Shown here: piece by piece, positions 1 through 10,097 of the stretch
How positions within the stretch are numbered: the first letter of the stretch is position 1
Layout: each line of letters begins with the position of its first letter
Origin: GCA-2698665 sp038101125
GTDB taxonomy: Bacteria > Pseudomonadota > Gammaproteobacteria > GCA-002705445 > GCA-002716945
Assembly (NCBI GenBank): GCA_038101125.1
Contig: JAYNVZ010000001.1
Span: 7,397-71,396, forward strand
DNA: 64,000 nt
Direction of reading: 5' to 3'
The notes under the pieces: model-generated
What the model saw: the letters and a program-made list of their open reading frames with translations, nothing else
Told to the model about the DNA's origin: nothing
Database searches by the model: none
Made by a program: the position numbers and the translations under genes

Positions 1-562
1 GAGCCTGTCTTGGATCAATTGACACTGCCATTTTTAGTGCTTTCCCAAAAGCTTTAAAAATAGTTTCTGCAATATGGTGAGCGTTACATCCTCGTATATT
101 GTCTATATGAATTGTAGCTTTTGCATGATTGGCAAAACCATGAAAAAATTCTTGGAGCAGATCTATATCAAAGTCACCTACTCGAGATCTCGGATAAGTT
201 ACATTATATTGTACCCCCGGTCTTCCAGAAAAATCCAAAACAACTCTAGATAATGATTCATCTAAAGGGACATAGAAAAATCCAAACCTTGTGATGCCAA
301 TTTTGTCACCGAGAGCTTTATCAAATGCTTGCCCTAAAACAATACCTATGTCTTCCACTGTATGATGCGCATCAATATCCAAGTCTCCTATGGCTTTGAT
401 TGATAAGTCAAACATCCCGTGTCTTGATACCTGTTCTAGCATATGCTCAAGAAAGGGTAAAGAGGCCGACAAGTCAGAGATGCCATTCCCATCTAGATTT
501 AACTCTGCTTTGATTTGAGTTTCCTTTGTATTTCTTTCTATTTTTGATATACGATTTTTCAT
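1..562 (-). CDS. hisB: Imidazoleglycerol-phosphate dehydratase, C-terminus cut by window edge
   Basis: Dehydrates imidazole glycerol phosphate to imidazole acetol phosphate in histidine synthesis. My translation from the ATG at 562 gives 187 codons up to the window edge, against roughly 195-200 for the monofunctional enzyme, so only the last residues are missing. Both metal-binding histidine motifs are present: DAHHTVEDIG (residues 64-73) and NAHHIAE (160-166). There is no fused phosphatase domain at the N-terminus, unlike the bifunctional enterobacterial HisB. It is the last gene visible in a minus-strand run, and other his genes would be expected beyond the left edge. Confidence 0.95.
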   Translation of the reverse strand, partial: MKNRISKIERNTKETQIKAELNLDGNGISDLSASLPFLEHMLEQVSRHGMFDLSIKAIGDLDIDAHHTVEDIGIVLGQAFDKALGDKIGITRFGFFYVPLDESLSRVVLDFSGRPGVQYNVTYPRSRVGDFDIDLLQEFFHGFANHAKATIHIDNIRGCNAHHIAETIFKAFGKALKMAVSIDPRQA

Positions 563-579
563 AAGCTATCTATAACATA

Positions 580-1341
580 TTATGATGATTTAAGCCATTG
601 GTTTACTAATTCAATTAAAATATCAGGCTCATTCACATAATTATGATCAGCGCCCTTAACTTCTAAAGATTCAACTACAGGATGTTCAGATTTTAGTCTG
701 TCTGCAAAAGATTTCACAGAATTATGATCATTACCACCATAAATATTTAACAGCGAACCTTCATAATGCGACAAGTCAATATCATCAAGCATAAATTGAT
801 CTTTATCTACAGCACCAGCGCCAATGAGTATTATCCCTAAGATATTTTTAGAGGAATTGTTTTTCATAAATGATAGAAGCATATGAGCACCACAACTATG
901 AGCAATAATAAATATTTTCTTAGTGGCGATATAATCTATTGATGACTGTATTCTTGCATCTGAATAACTGAATATTTTAAAATAGTCATTATATGTTTTA
1001 CCTTTAGACAGGACAGGTAATTGTAATGAATAAACATTATATTTTTTATCAATTAAATGAGTTCTAAGAGGATTGATTACGTTTGGCTCTGTAGGATGTA
1101 GACCTCGCCCATGCAAAAGTAAAATAGATGTATCAGAAGAGTTAATATGTGACACTAAATTAAATTTATCCTCTAGCTGGCTACCCAACTCTATAATATC
1201 CGAGTCAAAAACAAAACTCGTTATCTGTTCATTTATATTATTTTCCCTAGAGTAATCAGGAAGGGAGTCAGCCAAAATATTTGATGCAAACAAAAAAAAT
1301 ATAGCTAAGAAATAGCTTTTTTTATGAAATAAGTTCATCAT
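580..1341 (-). CDS. Secreted DUF3530-type alpha/beta hydrolase
   Basis: A 253-residue protein with an N-terminal hydrophobic segment ending in ILA-D near residue 24, which looks like a Sec signal peptide and places it in the periplasm. The body has alpha/beta hydrolase features: HGRG after strand 3 (77-80), a nucleophile elbow AHSCGAH (147-153, Ser149), an acid in GGNDH (Asp205) and a late histidine in ADHNY (His233). The HGRGLHP and PLRTHL stretches resemble the DUF3530 family, whose substrate is unknown. The start (MM) lies 20 bases inside the end of pip, so the two are probably cotranscribed. Function beyond hydrolase is not supported. Confidence 0.75.
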   Translation of the reverse strand: MMNLFHKKSYFLAIFFLFASNILADSLPDYSRENNINEQITSFVFDSDIIELGSQLEDKFNLVSHINSSDTSILLLHGRGLHPTEPNVINPLRTHLIDKKYNVYSLQLPVLSKGKTYNDYFKIFSYSDARIQSSIDYIATKKIFIIAHSCGAHMLLSFMKNNSSKNILGIILIGAGAVDKDQFMLDDIDLSHYEGSLLNIYGGNDHNSVKSFADRLKSEHPVVESLEVKGADHNYVNEPDILIELVNQWLKSS

Positions 1342-2267
1342 GACTGTTAAATATTTCTAAAAGTTTTTTGGTAATTCCAGGCTCTAGGAGTGAATGTCCT
1401 GCATCTTCAATTATATGTAGTTTAGAATTTATGTAAGCTTTGTGTAGGTCATATGCTTGTATAAAAGGACAAACTATATCATNNNNNNNNNNCATGAATA
1501 ATTTCACACTTTATATTTTTCAATACATCAATATTTTTAATAATTTGATTTTCTTCTATAAAGCAGTCATTTTGAAAAAAATGTGTTTCTATCTTTGATA
1601 GAGATATAGCGCACTCGTCAAATTGATTTACTACATCATCAGAAGGGTATAAAGTTGAACATCGGCCTTCCCATATTGCCCACCTTTTACATAATTCTTT
1701 ACTAAGCTCAAGATCATCTCCATGTATCCTTTTATGATAAGCTGATAAGATATCAGATCTTTCTTCAGTAGGAATTAAACTTATAAAATCAGACCAATAA
1801 TCTGGAAAAACTTCATGAGCGCCGCTTTGATAAAACCACATGATATCAGACTTCCTACATAAGAATACTCCTCTTAGAACCATAGAGTAAACATATGATG
1901 GGTATTTCTGACTAAATAATAAAGCCAGCGTGGAACCCCATGACCCACCATATATGATTGTTTTTTTTATATCTAAAAAATCTAAAATGTTTTTTATGTC
2001 TTCAATTAGTTTTTGCGAAGTGTTGTTATTGATAGATCCATAGGGTGATGATTTGCCCGATCCCCTTTGATCAAAAAGTATTATTCTATATTTAGTTGGA
2101 TCAAAAAATCTACGATAGATTGAACTTGTTCCAGCACCTGGGCCACCATGTAAAAATAAGACAGGTATTCCAGACGGATTTCCTGATTGCTCAATATATA
2201 ATTTATGATCATTATCAACTGACAAGTAGTCTAATTTATATGGCTCTATCTTAGAAAATATATTCAT
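1322..2267 (-). CDS. pip: Proline iminopeptidase, interrupted by an N gap
   Basis: Removes N-terminal proline from peptides in the cytoplasm. The N-terminal part (start ATG at 2267) shows the oxyanion-hole motif HGGPGAG (40-46) and the nucleophile elbow GGSWGS (107-112, Ser109). The C-terminal part carries DIVCP and the catalytic-His region DAGHS. The 10-N run at 1483-1492 puts the halves in different frames. The family has GRYD immediately before the VCP segment, and a true gap of six bases would restore HGRYD exactly. I therefore read it as one intact gene of about 313 residues, the usual length, not as a frameshift. Confidence 0.9.
1483..1492. other. Assembly gap (10 N) inside pip
   Basis: Ten N of placeholder length. 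The flanking pip reading frames agree only if the real gap is a multiple of three. Six bases would recreate the family's GRYD motif. Confidence 0.9.
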
Positions 2268-2322
2268 CTAGACATTATAATGAATATTTAAATATATATC
2301 ATTAAAAGGCTAAATCTTAGAA

Positions 2323-3309
2323 CTACTTACTGTAAGGATACTTTTTTCCATTGGGTCGCGTCTGGAATAACCTTAAACTCCACATATACTGTTCAAGATT
2401 TCTGTTAATTAATTTTTCAAAAGCTCTGTTTATAATTTCAGCATCATCACTAGGATGTCCAGTAGGGAATTTTGTAAGGGGTTGATCAATGTATGTTATG
2501 TACTTATTTTTCAAAAAACAATAATGATTAATACATGGTATCACTGTAGCTTTTGACAGACTTGCTATTTTAGTGATTGAAATTAAAGTAGATTTTGGTT
2601 CATCAAAGAAATTAGCAAACTCAGAATTTTTTTCGCCAAGATCCTCATCACCAATATAATAGAAAACGATTGGTGTTTTAAGGGCTTTGATAATTTTTTT
2701 GAATGAGAGATTATCTCTTGGATACACTATACTATTATCTGTATCTTTACTTCTTGATCTGCCAACAAACCAATTTAGTAATTTATTTCTAAAAGGTTTA
2801 TATATGCTAATAATAGGATATCTTGATATTGAACGACCTCCAAAATCAAGAGAAACAGTATGAGGTGTTAATAAAATCACTCCCTTACCTTTTGAGAGCT
2901 CATTGTCAATGAAGTGTTCATTTATGATCTCGCAGTTATTCTGTAGAGATTTATCTGATCGCCACCAAAGTGAAGGCATATCGATAATAGTATTACCGAG
3001 ATTTTTAAAATACTCGTTATGGATTTTTTTAAGTTCTGCTTCGGTCTTTGATTTAAAACAAAGCGAGAGATTAATCATAACTATGTGGCTCCTCTTAGTG
3101 TTAGAGAACTTAATAAACGAACCAATTGATGATCCTATGAGTTGCCTTAATGGTTTAGGTAAATAGATTAGGAAGAAAGATAGAAAAATTATTATCCAAG
3201 AAAACCAATAATATGGCAGTAAATATCTAAATGAAAAACTCTCTCTACTCTCTAATTCAACTTTAAGAGGGTTATTTTTTGAAAGAAAAGGTTTGGCTTT
3301 TGTATCCAT
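2323..3309 (-). CDS. Lipid A biosynthesis acyltransferase (LpxL/HtrB family)
   Basis: Transfers a secondary acyl chain onto Kdo-lipid IVA at the inner membrane. The 328 residues show a hydrophobic anchor (about 31-50) and the HX4D catalytic motif HTVSLD (His150 to Asp155), followed by a basic and hydrophobic core typical of the family. The N-terminus is about 20 residues longer than usual before the anchor. It starts 7 bases after trkH and so probably belongs to the same minus-strand transcript. LpxL and LpxM types cannot be separated by eye. Its presence implies a lipopolysaccharide outer membrane. Confidence 0.85.
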   Translation of the reverse strand: MDTKAKPFLSKNNPLKVELESRESFSFRYLLPYYWFSWIIIFLSFFLIYLPKPLRQLIGSSIGSFIKFSNTKRSHIVMINLSLCFKSKTEAELKKIHNEYFKNLGNTIIDMPSLWWRSDKSLQNNCEIINEHFIDNELSKGKGVILLTPHTVSLDFGGRSISRYPIISIYKPFRNKLLNWFVGRSRSKDTDNSIVYPRDNLSFKKIIKALKTPIVFYYIGDEDLGEKNSEFANFFDEPKSTLISITKIASLSKATVIPCINHYCFLKNKYITYIDQPLTKFPTGHPSDDAEIINRAFEKLINRNLEQYMWSLRLFQTRPNGKKYPYSK

Positions 3310-3316
3310 TAGATCT

Positions 3317-4759
3317 TTAGTATTTCCAAAAGTATGGCGTCATTACTATCAATAACGTAAAGATTTCTAACCTGCCCAATATCATTGCGAAGGTTAGAAT
3401 ATATTTAGAAAACAAATTTAAATTACTATAATCATTAACGGCCTCTCCAAGGGCAGGGCCTAAGTTGTTAATGCATGAGGCTACTGTTGAAAACGATGTT
3501 GCAATATCATGGCCAGATAGCAATACTAAAAGTGATAATAATAAATAAGATATTACATAGAACAGAAAAAAGTTATACAAAGTCCCCGAAAGATCATCAT
3601 TTATAGGTGTTCGATTAATCCTTATAGGTATTTCAGCGGTTGGATGCAATATTTTTAATAGTTCTTTTTTGAGTAACTTAAATAATAACAAAACTCTTAC
3701 AACTTTAAGTCCTCCTCCGGTTGAACCAGCACAAGCGCCTATAAAACTTCCAAGTATTAAAGCAGTTATAATGAAATCTGGCCAGTTACCATATTGGGTA
3801 GTTGTAAATCCTGATGTTGTTATGAAGGATATTGTTTGAAATATTATGTCATGGAGTGGGATATTAATATTAGCGCTGAATGTGACATATAAAATAAACA
3901 CTGACAACAAACTAAGAATAATTAATAGATATGTAATAAACTCCGAATCTTTCAAATAGCATGACAAACTCTTCGATGATAAAGCCATATAATGCAAAAC
4001 AAAGTTAATTGCTGAAATCAGCATGAAAAATACACATATGATCTCAATCATAGAGTTATTAAAGTAACCAATACTTAAGTTATGAGTTGAGAAACCACCT
4101 ATAGCAATAGTTGAAAAGCTATGGGCAATTGAGTCAAACAGGTTCATCCCAGCAACATAATATAATAAAGCACATGAAACTGTTAGCCCAAGGTATATTG
4201 ACCAAAGACTTTTTGCAGTTTCTGCAATTCTAGGAGATATCTTATTATCCTTGATAGGGCCAGTAGATTCTGCTTTATATAACTGCATGCCACCAACACC
4301 AAGCATTGGCAGAATAGCTAAAGCCAATATAACTATACCCATGCCGCCCAACCATTGTAATTCCTGACGATAGATAAGTATAGACGGGGAAAGGATATCT
4401 AAATTATTTATTACAGTTGCTCCAGTTGTTGTCCATCCAGATACTGACTCAAAAAGGGCATCGGCAAAACTAAGTGATAGTTGTTTATCTAGCATGAAAG
4501 GTATGGAGCTTGCTATACTCAAAATAACCCAGAAAAGTACTACAATCAGAAACCCTTCTTTTATCCTGATATCATTTTTAGCAGAAATATTGGGCAAGTA
4601 TAAAATTGAACCTAGTCCTAAAATTATTAAGAATGAATAAATAAAAGTGTAATGATTGCCATCGGAATAAATAAAGGATGTGATCAAGGGAATAACAAGT
4701 GTAACGCTAAATAAGAGTAGCATTATTCCAACGATTTTTTGCATTATTGAATCGTTCAT
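3317..4759 (-). CDS. trkH: Potassium uptake protein TrkH
   Basis: Membrane subunit of the Trk potassium uptake system. The 480 residues hold many hydrophobic helices and the four pore-loop repeats that form the selectivity filter: SGWTTTGATV (107-116), IAIGGFSTHN, ITTSGFTTTQ and SCINNLGPALG. Each has the expected central glycine. The ATG at 4759 lies 4 bases after the trkA stop, so the membrane subunit and its regulator are translated together. Length matches TrkH/TrkG (about 480). Confidence 0.95.
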   Translation of the reverse strand: MNDSIMQKIVGIMLLLFSVTLVIPLITSFIYSDGNHYTFIYSFLIILGLGSILYLPNISAKNDIRIKEGFLIVVLFWVILSIASSIPFMLDKQLSLSFADALFESVSGWTTTGATVINNLDILSPSILIYRQELQWLGGMGIVILALAILPMLGVGGMQLYKAESTGPIKDNKISPRIAETAKSLWSIYLGLTVSCALLYYVAGMNLFDSIAHSFSTIAIGGFSTHNLSIGYFNNSMIEIICVFFMLISAINFVLHYMALSSKSLSCYLKDSEFITYLLIILSLLSVFILYVTFSANINIPLHDIIFQTISFITTSGFTTTQYGNWPDFIITALILGSFIGACAGSTGGGLKVVRVLLLFKLLKKELLKILHPTAEIPIRINRTPINDDLSGTLYNFFLFYVISYLLLSLLVLLSGHDIATSFSTVASCINNLGPALGEAVNDYSNLNLFSKYILTFAMILGRLEIFTLLIVMTPYFWKY

Positions 4760-4763
4760 TATA

Positions 4764-6135
4764 TTAAAAAAAACCTACACTGACCTGAAACATTTTTTCA
4801 ATTCTTGAAATCTCTTTTTTTTCGAGTACAAAAATAATAGCATGATCATCAGTCTCAATAGTCAAATCATCATTGGCTAGCAATACTTGATCGCCTCTAA
4901 CTAAGGCTCCAATCACTATTGAACTAGGCAAATCAAGTTGTGATATTTTTTTTCCAACTAGCTTAGAAGTTTTAGAATCACCATGAACAATTATCTCCAT
5001 AGCCTCAGCATCCCCGGCCATAAGTTGATGTACATTAACTATATCACTTGTTCTAACAGAAGCTAACAATGATCCAATAGTTACATCTTCGGGTGACACA
5101 ACTATATCAATCTCCTTTGAAACAAGATTTCTATAAGATGACTTATTAACAATAGCTATAGTTTTCTTTGCACCCATATCTTTAGCTAGTTTTGCTGATA
5201 ATATGTTCATTTGATCGTTATTGGTAACAGCACAAAAATAATCAACATCCGAAATATTTTCATTTGTTAATAATGATTCATCAGCTATATCATTGTTTAA
5301 GACAACTGTTGATGTTAATTCAAGAGAAGCTCTCTTTGCTATGTGTTTATCTTTTTCTATTAATTTAAGATTATATATAGTCTCAAGTTTTTTTGCTAAA
5401 GCTGACCCTACTCTGCCGCCACCAGCAATCATGANNNNNNNNNNGTTTTTCTGTCGACTTTCTCAGCTCACTCATGAAGCGCATATTTTCCTCAGTAGCC
5501 AAAAAGAAAACATCATCATCTGGCAAAATTACAGTATCTCCATTAGGAATTATATGTTTATTCTGTCTATATATAGCAACTACCTTGACATCAACGTTAG
5601 GCATATGATTCTTAAATTCAGATAATTTCTTACCTGAGAGCGGGCCATCAGATAGTACAGTAGCTGCAAGGACCTGAACTAACCCAGACGCAAATTCAAA
5701 AGCTTGGAAAGCTCCAGGATGATCCAATATATTCTTAACATAATCTGTTAATAAAATATTTGGACTTATTACCTCACTTATTGAAAAAAATGATTTGTCA
5801 AAGTTATCTTCGTCACGTAAATATTCATTTGCTCTTAACCTTGCAATTCTTTTAGGTACATTAAATAAAGATTTTGCAATGTGACATGCCGCCATATTAA
5901 CTTCATCACTTCCAGTTACAGCTATTACCATGTCTGAATTCTCTGCATCAGCTAGTTTTTGGACAGAAGGATAAGACGCTAGTCCATGAATAGTTTTTAT
6001 ATCAATTTTTTCTTTAAGCGCAGTCAACACATCCTTGTCATAATCAACCAAGGTTATATCGTTTCCATCATCAGAGAGAATTTTAGCTACGGAAGAGCCA
6101 ACTTGACCACCGCCAAAGACTATGATTTTTTTCAT
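4764..6135 (-). CDS. trkA: Trk potassium system NAD-binding regulator TrkA, interrupted by an N gap
   Basis: Cytoplasmic gating subunit for TrkH with two RCK repeats. The first nucleotide-binding motif is FGGGQVGSSVA (residues 7-17 from ATG 6135). The second, MIAGGGRVGSALA, follows the N run at 5435-5444. The C-terminal TrkA_C domain ends near 4764. Across the gap the frames agree if the missing length is a multiple of three, and about 12 bases would match the E. coli spacing between EK and the second motif. Total length of about 457 matches TrkA. The usual gammaproteobacterial neighbour rsmB is absent between trkA and fmt. Confidence 0.93.
5435..5444. other. Assembly gap (10 N) inside trkA
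   Basis: Placeholder run between the first and second RCK domains. Continuity of TrkA requires a true length divisible by three, not ten. Confidence 0.9.
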
Positions 6136-6195
6136 TTCTTTATATGGGTTATTTTCAAGATATTATTTTACACCAAATTAATCATATTATTATAT

Positions 6196-7131
6196 TTATT
6201 TACCAGTATAACTCTTTATTTTAGTTGAGAATTGACTATTAGAGTTATAAAGATCCTTGTGGGTTATAATATTTTTACCAGGCAATTGTAACTTATTTAT
6301 TTGAATAGTACCTTTTTTAGCTTTAATTTCAAACGTATGATGATCAAATTTTGTTACGGTTCCAGGCAAATATGTATCAGAATCATTAAAACATGTGGCT
6401 TGATGTATCTTAAACTTAATGCCAAAAAGTTCTGCCTGTACTCCAGGCCAACCTGCAAAAGCTTTGATTTTTGCTATGATTGACTCAGCATCCTCGTTCC
6501 AGTTAATAATTGATTCATCCTTGGAAAGTTTTGTGGCATAAGTCGCTAGACTATTTTTTTGAGGAGTTAGTAACTTATTGTTTAGATTATAGTCTAGAAT
6601 ATTTTCTATATTTGCTATTGCTAAATCTGTTAATTTTTCCTGAAGTGAAAGTGAATCATCATCATCTTCAATTGAGTATTCATAAGATGCTATTATATTA
6701 CCGGTATCAAGGTTTTCATCGATCTTGAAAAATGTTATACCCGTTAGGCTATCTCTATTAAGTAGTGCTCTCTGAATAGGGGCGGCACCCCTCCATCTTG
6801 GTAATAGAGAGCAGTGAAGGTTTATTACACCAAATTTTGGTATATTTATAATCTCTGTTGGCAGAATCTTTCCATATGCATATATTAGAAAAATATCAGC
6901 ATCTAAAGATGCCAACTCTGCAATGAAATCTGGACTACATAAATTTGTTGGGTATAAAGTATGTAAATTATTTTCTTCGGCAAACAAGCCCACAGGGGTT
7001 TTAAGTTCTTTCCTCTTTTTATCTTTCTTAACATCCTGTGTTACAACAGCTTTGACAGAATGTTTGCTTGAAATTAGATAACTTAAAACCCTTGATGAAT
7101 ATATCGGGCTACCAAAAAAAACGATGTTCAA
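6196..7131 (-). CDS. fmt: Methionyl-tRNA formyltransferase
   Basis: Formylates initiator Met-tRNA using 10-formyl-tetrahydrofolate. The 311 residues include the formyltransferase core with NLHCSLLPRWRGAAP (104-118; Asn104 and His106 catalytic), the DENLDTG segment with the catalytic aspartate (138-144), and a C-terminal OB-like domain. Length is normal (about 315). It lies 16 bases downstream of def, the standard def-fmt pair. The N-terminal FFGSPIYSSRVL matches the family start, which supports ATG 7131. Confidence 0.97.
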   Translation of the reverse strand: MNIVFFGSPIYSSRVLSYLISSKHSVKAVVTQDVKKDKKRKELKTPVGLFAEENNLHTLYPTNLCSPDFIAELASLDADIFLIYAYGKILPTEIINIPKFGVINLHCSLLPRWRGAAPIQRALLNRDSLTGITFFKIDENLDTGNIIASYEYSIEDDDDSLSLQEKLTDLAIANIENILDYNLNNKLLTPQKNSLATYATKLSKDESIINWNEDAESIIAKIKAFAGWPGVQAELFGIKFKIHQATCFNDSDTYLPGTVTKFDHHTFEIKAKKGTIQINKLQLPGKNIITHKDLYNSNSQFSTKIKSYTGK

Positions 7132-7147
7132 TTTATTTCCCTAGTTG

Positions 7148-7684
7148 TTAAATATTATATGGCACGTTTTTTCTTGAAGGCACGGTATTGCTTGACTCTG
7201 CTTTTTTAATTTTTTTTGCAATTCTATCTCTTTTTAGTTGAGATATATAGTCGACAAATAGTTTTCCATCTAAATGATCTATTTCATGTTGAACACAAAT
7301 ACTCAATAAACCTTCTGCATTCATGGTATGTTCGCTGCCAGTTAAATCTTGATATATAAAATTGATTGAATTATATCTCTTAATCTTTTCGTAAAAACCT
7401 GGCACAGATAAACAGCCTTCTTCAAAGGTTATCAATTCTTGTTTATCTATAATTAATGGGTTCACTAAAAATAATGGTTCATTCCTAGACTCGCTTATAT
7501 CTATAACAATCAATCTAATAGGCAAGTTAACCTGAACAGCTGCTAATCCAATGCCTTTAGATTGATACATGGTTTCGAGCATATCAGTCGCTATTTTTTC
7601 AAGTTTTTCATCAAAAGTATCAATATTATGACCCTTTTGCCTCAATCTGTTATCTGGATAATGCAGTATATTTAATAATGTCAT
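7148..7684 (-). CDS. def: Peptide deformylase
   Basis: Iron-type metalloenzyme that removes the formyl group from nascent proteins. All three family motifs are visible: GIGLAA (44-49), EEGCLS (88-93; Cys metal ligand) and QHEIDH (132-137; two His ligands and the catalytic Glu). The 178-residue length is usual. It is the first gene of the minus-strand run def-fmt-trkA-trkH. It faces topA across an 88-base divergent spacer, where dprA and a LysM gene sit in many relatives. Confidence 0.97.
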   Translation of the reverse strand: MTLLNILHYPDNRLRQKGHNIDTFDEKLEKIATDMLETMYQSKGIGLAAVQVNLPIRLIVIDISESRNEPLFLVNPLIIDKQELITFEEGCLSVPGFYEKIKRYNSINFIYQDLTGSEHTMNAEGLLSICVQHEIDHLDGKLFVDYISQLKRDRIAKKIKKAESSNTVPSRKNVPYNI

Positions 7685-7705
7685 GTTTAAAGTTAATAAA
7701 AAGTC

Positions 7706-7735
7706 TTGTCAATATATCTATTTTAATAGTATAAA
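7706..7735 (+). promoter_or_regulatory. Candidate sigma-70 promoter for topA
   Basis: A -35-like TTGTCA (7706-7711) and a -10-like TATAAA (7730-7735) are separated by 18 bases. They lie about 38 bases before the topA start in the def/topA divergent spacer. Pattern only; AT-rich sequence makes chance matches common. Confidence 0.45.
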
Positions 7736-7772
7736 GTAAAAAAATATATATTAATAAGAGTAAGATGAAATA

Positions 7773-10097
7773 ATGAAGAATCTGTTAATTGTAGAATCTC
7801 CTACTAAAGTCAAATCTATAGAAAAATTCTTAGGCAAAGATTACAAAGTTCTTGCTTCTGTTGGTCATGTTAGAGATTTGATGTCTAGTTCAAGAAAAGG
7901 CATAGATGTAGAAAATGACTATGCACCTGTATGGAGAGTCTCCAAAGACAAGAAAGATATAATCAGTGAGATCAAGAAGTATTCTAAAGATGCAAAAACT
8001 GTTTACTTCGCTACAGATCCTGACAGGGAAGGAGAAGCAATCTCTAAACATATATATGATATCTTGGATAAAGCGAAATTATTAAAAGGCAAAAATACTT
8101 ATAGGGTTGCTTTTAATGAGATTACAGAAAATGCTGTATTAACAGCACTCAAAAACCCAAGAGAAATATCAACGGACCTTTGGAATGCCTATCTAACAAG
8201 AAGAACTCTAGATTATTTAATGGGTTACGATATATCAGAATTTCTATGGAAGAAAGTTAGTAGACTAGCTAGAGGTGGAAGAGTGCAAAGCCCAGCTTTG
8301 AGACTGATAGTGGAAAAAGAGAATGAGATCACTGAATTTCAACCGGTAGAATACTGGATAGGCTCCCTTGTTGCTTGTAGTAAAGATGATTGTATAGACT
8401 TGGACTTGATATCAATCAATGGCACTAAGGTAAAAAACGGAAACATAACAACCATATTGACTGAGAAAGATGCATCCAAAATTAAGACAGATTTAGATAA
8501 ACATAAAAAAATAAATATCAATGATATAAAAACCTCAGAAAGAAAACTAAAGCCAAGGCCACCATTTACGACTGCTTCTCTTCAGCAAGCAGCATATTCA
8601 AGCCTTGGTTTCTCTGTAAAGATGACATCTAGTATTGCGCAAAGATTGTATCAAGGTATGACTTTGGGAGATGATGAAACAGTTGGCTTAATTTCATACA
8701 TGAGGACGGACTCAACTAATTTATCTCAAGATTGTTTAAATGATATCAATGACTATTTAAGTAAAAACCATTCTAAGTTTCAATCAAAAGAAGTTAGGAG
8801 ATACTCAAAGAAAGTAAAAAATGCTCAAGAAGCCCATGAGGCCATAAGACCAACATCAGTCTTTAATACACCAGATAAAATAAAAAAATATCTAGATGAA
8901 GCAGAGTATAAACTCTATAACCTTATCTGGAAAAGAACTATAGCTTCACAAATGATCGATGCAACATACAAACAAGTCGGGATAGATTTTTTGTTATCAG
9001 ATAAATATAAGTTTAAATATAGTGGCTCATTTCTAAAGGATAATGGTTTCAAAGAAATATATGATTTATCTGAGAATGATGAAAAAGAGAAGGTAAACAA
9101 AAGAATTTTACAAAACTTAAAAAAGGGTGATGAACTATCTATTAAAGAAATAAAAATGGATCAAAAATTTACGCAACCACCAGCTAGATATAATCAAGCT
9201 AGCTTGATACAAGCACTTGAAGAACTTGGTATTGGCAGACCTTCAACATATGTAACAATTATATCTAAAATCTTAGAAAGTAATTATGTAGATCCAGAAG
9301 CTAGTAACTTCCAACCTACAGCACTTGCGAAGGTAGTTTGTGAGACTTTGACAAAACATTTTAGTAATGATTTGGTTGACTATGATTTTACAGCTCGACT
9401 AGAAGAAAACTTAGACCTTATAGCTAACGGTGAAAAAGACTCTATGTCTTGTATCAAAGACACATACGAACCATTTAGAGTCAATCTAGAAGAGAAATTA
9501 ACCTCCGTAGACATTTCTGAAACTCGTGAATTAAAAAATCTAGGCATCCATCCAGATACTGGGCGACCTGTTACAGTTAGATTAACAAAATATGGCCCAA
9601 CGATTCAAATGGGCACAAAAGAAGATGAAGAAAAACCTAAATGGGCTGCTTTAACTTATGAACAGAAGAAAAATATTGATGGTATTACTATGGATGATGC
9701 TATCAGATTATTTGCTCTTCCTGAAAAGATTGGTGTTCACAACAAGGAAGATATCTTTATAAATATAGGTCCTTTTGGGCCTTACTTGAAATGGGGTAAA
9801 ACAAATGTATCAGTTCGCGGGCAAGATATTTTCACTATCGAGGAAGATGAGGCAATTGAATTAATAAAAGAAAAATTAGAAATCGATGCTAATAGAGATA
9901 TTAAAATATTTGAAGAATCTGGAATAAAAGTTCTAAATGGAAGGTTTGGACCATATATAACCAATGGTAAAGTTAATGCTAAAATACCTAAAGATGTTGA
10001 CCCAAAGAGTTTAGATGAAAATACCTGTATAGAATTAATCAAAAATGCACCAAAAAGAAAATTCAGGCGTAAATTTAGAGCCAAGAAAACAACATGA
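7773..10097 (+). CDS. topA: DNA topoisomerase I (type IA), form without zinc ribbons
   Basis: Relaxes negative supercoils. The 774 residues start with the Toprim signature LLIVESPTKVKSIEKFLG (4-21) and contain FATDPDREGEA and the catalytic-tyrosine motif SYMRTDST. The C-terminus carries repeats of the FGPYLKWG and FGPYITNG type and a very basic tail. No CxxC pair occurs anywhere, so the zinc-ribbon tail of E. coli-type TopA (about 865 residues) is absent. The domain layout instead resembles the glycine- and lysine-rich tail found in alphaproteobacteria and others. The last four bases overlap tsaC (ATGA), so translation is coupled. Confidence 0.96.
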   Translation: MKNLLIVESPTKVKSIEKFLGKDYKVLASVGHVRDLMSSSRKGIDVENDYAPVWRVSKDKKDIISEIKKYSKDAKTVYFATDPDREGEAISKHIYDILDKAKLLKGKNTYRVAFNEITENAVLTALKNPREISTDLWNAYLTRRTLDYLMGYDISEFLWKKVSRLARGGRVQSPALRLIVEKENEITEFQPVEYWIGSLVACSKDDCIDLDLISINGTKVKNGNITTILTEKDASKIKTDLDKHKKININDIKTSERKLKPRPPFTTASLQQAAYSSLGFSVKMTSSIAQRLYQGMTLGDDETVGLISYMRTDSTNLSQDCLNDINDYLSKNHSKFQSKEVRRYSKKVKNAQEAHEAIRPTSVFNTPDKIKKYLDEAEYKLYNLIWKRTIASQMIDATYKQVGIDFLLSDKYKFKYSGSFLKDNGFKEIYDLSENDEKEKVNKRILQNLKKGDELSIKEIKMDQKFTQPPARYNQASLIQALEELGIGRPSTYVTIISKILESNYVDPEASNFQPTALAKVVCETLTKHFSNDLVDYDFTARLEENLDLIANGEKDSMSCIKDTYEPFRVNLEEKLTSVDISETRELKNLGIHPDTGRPVTVRLTKYGPTIQMGTKEDEEKPKWAALTYEQKKNIDGITMDDAIRLFALPEKIGVHNKEDIFINIGPFGPYLKWGKTNVSVRGQDIFTIEEDEAIELIKEKLEIDANRDIKIFEESGIKVLNGRFGPYITNGKVNAKIPKDVDPKSLDENTCIELIKNAPKRKFRRKFRAKKTT

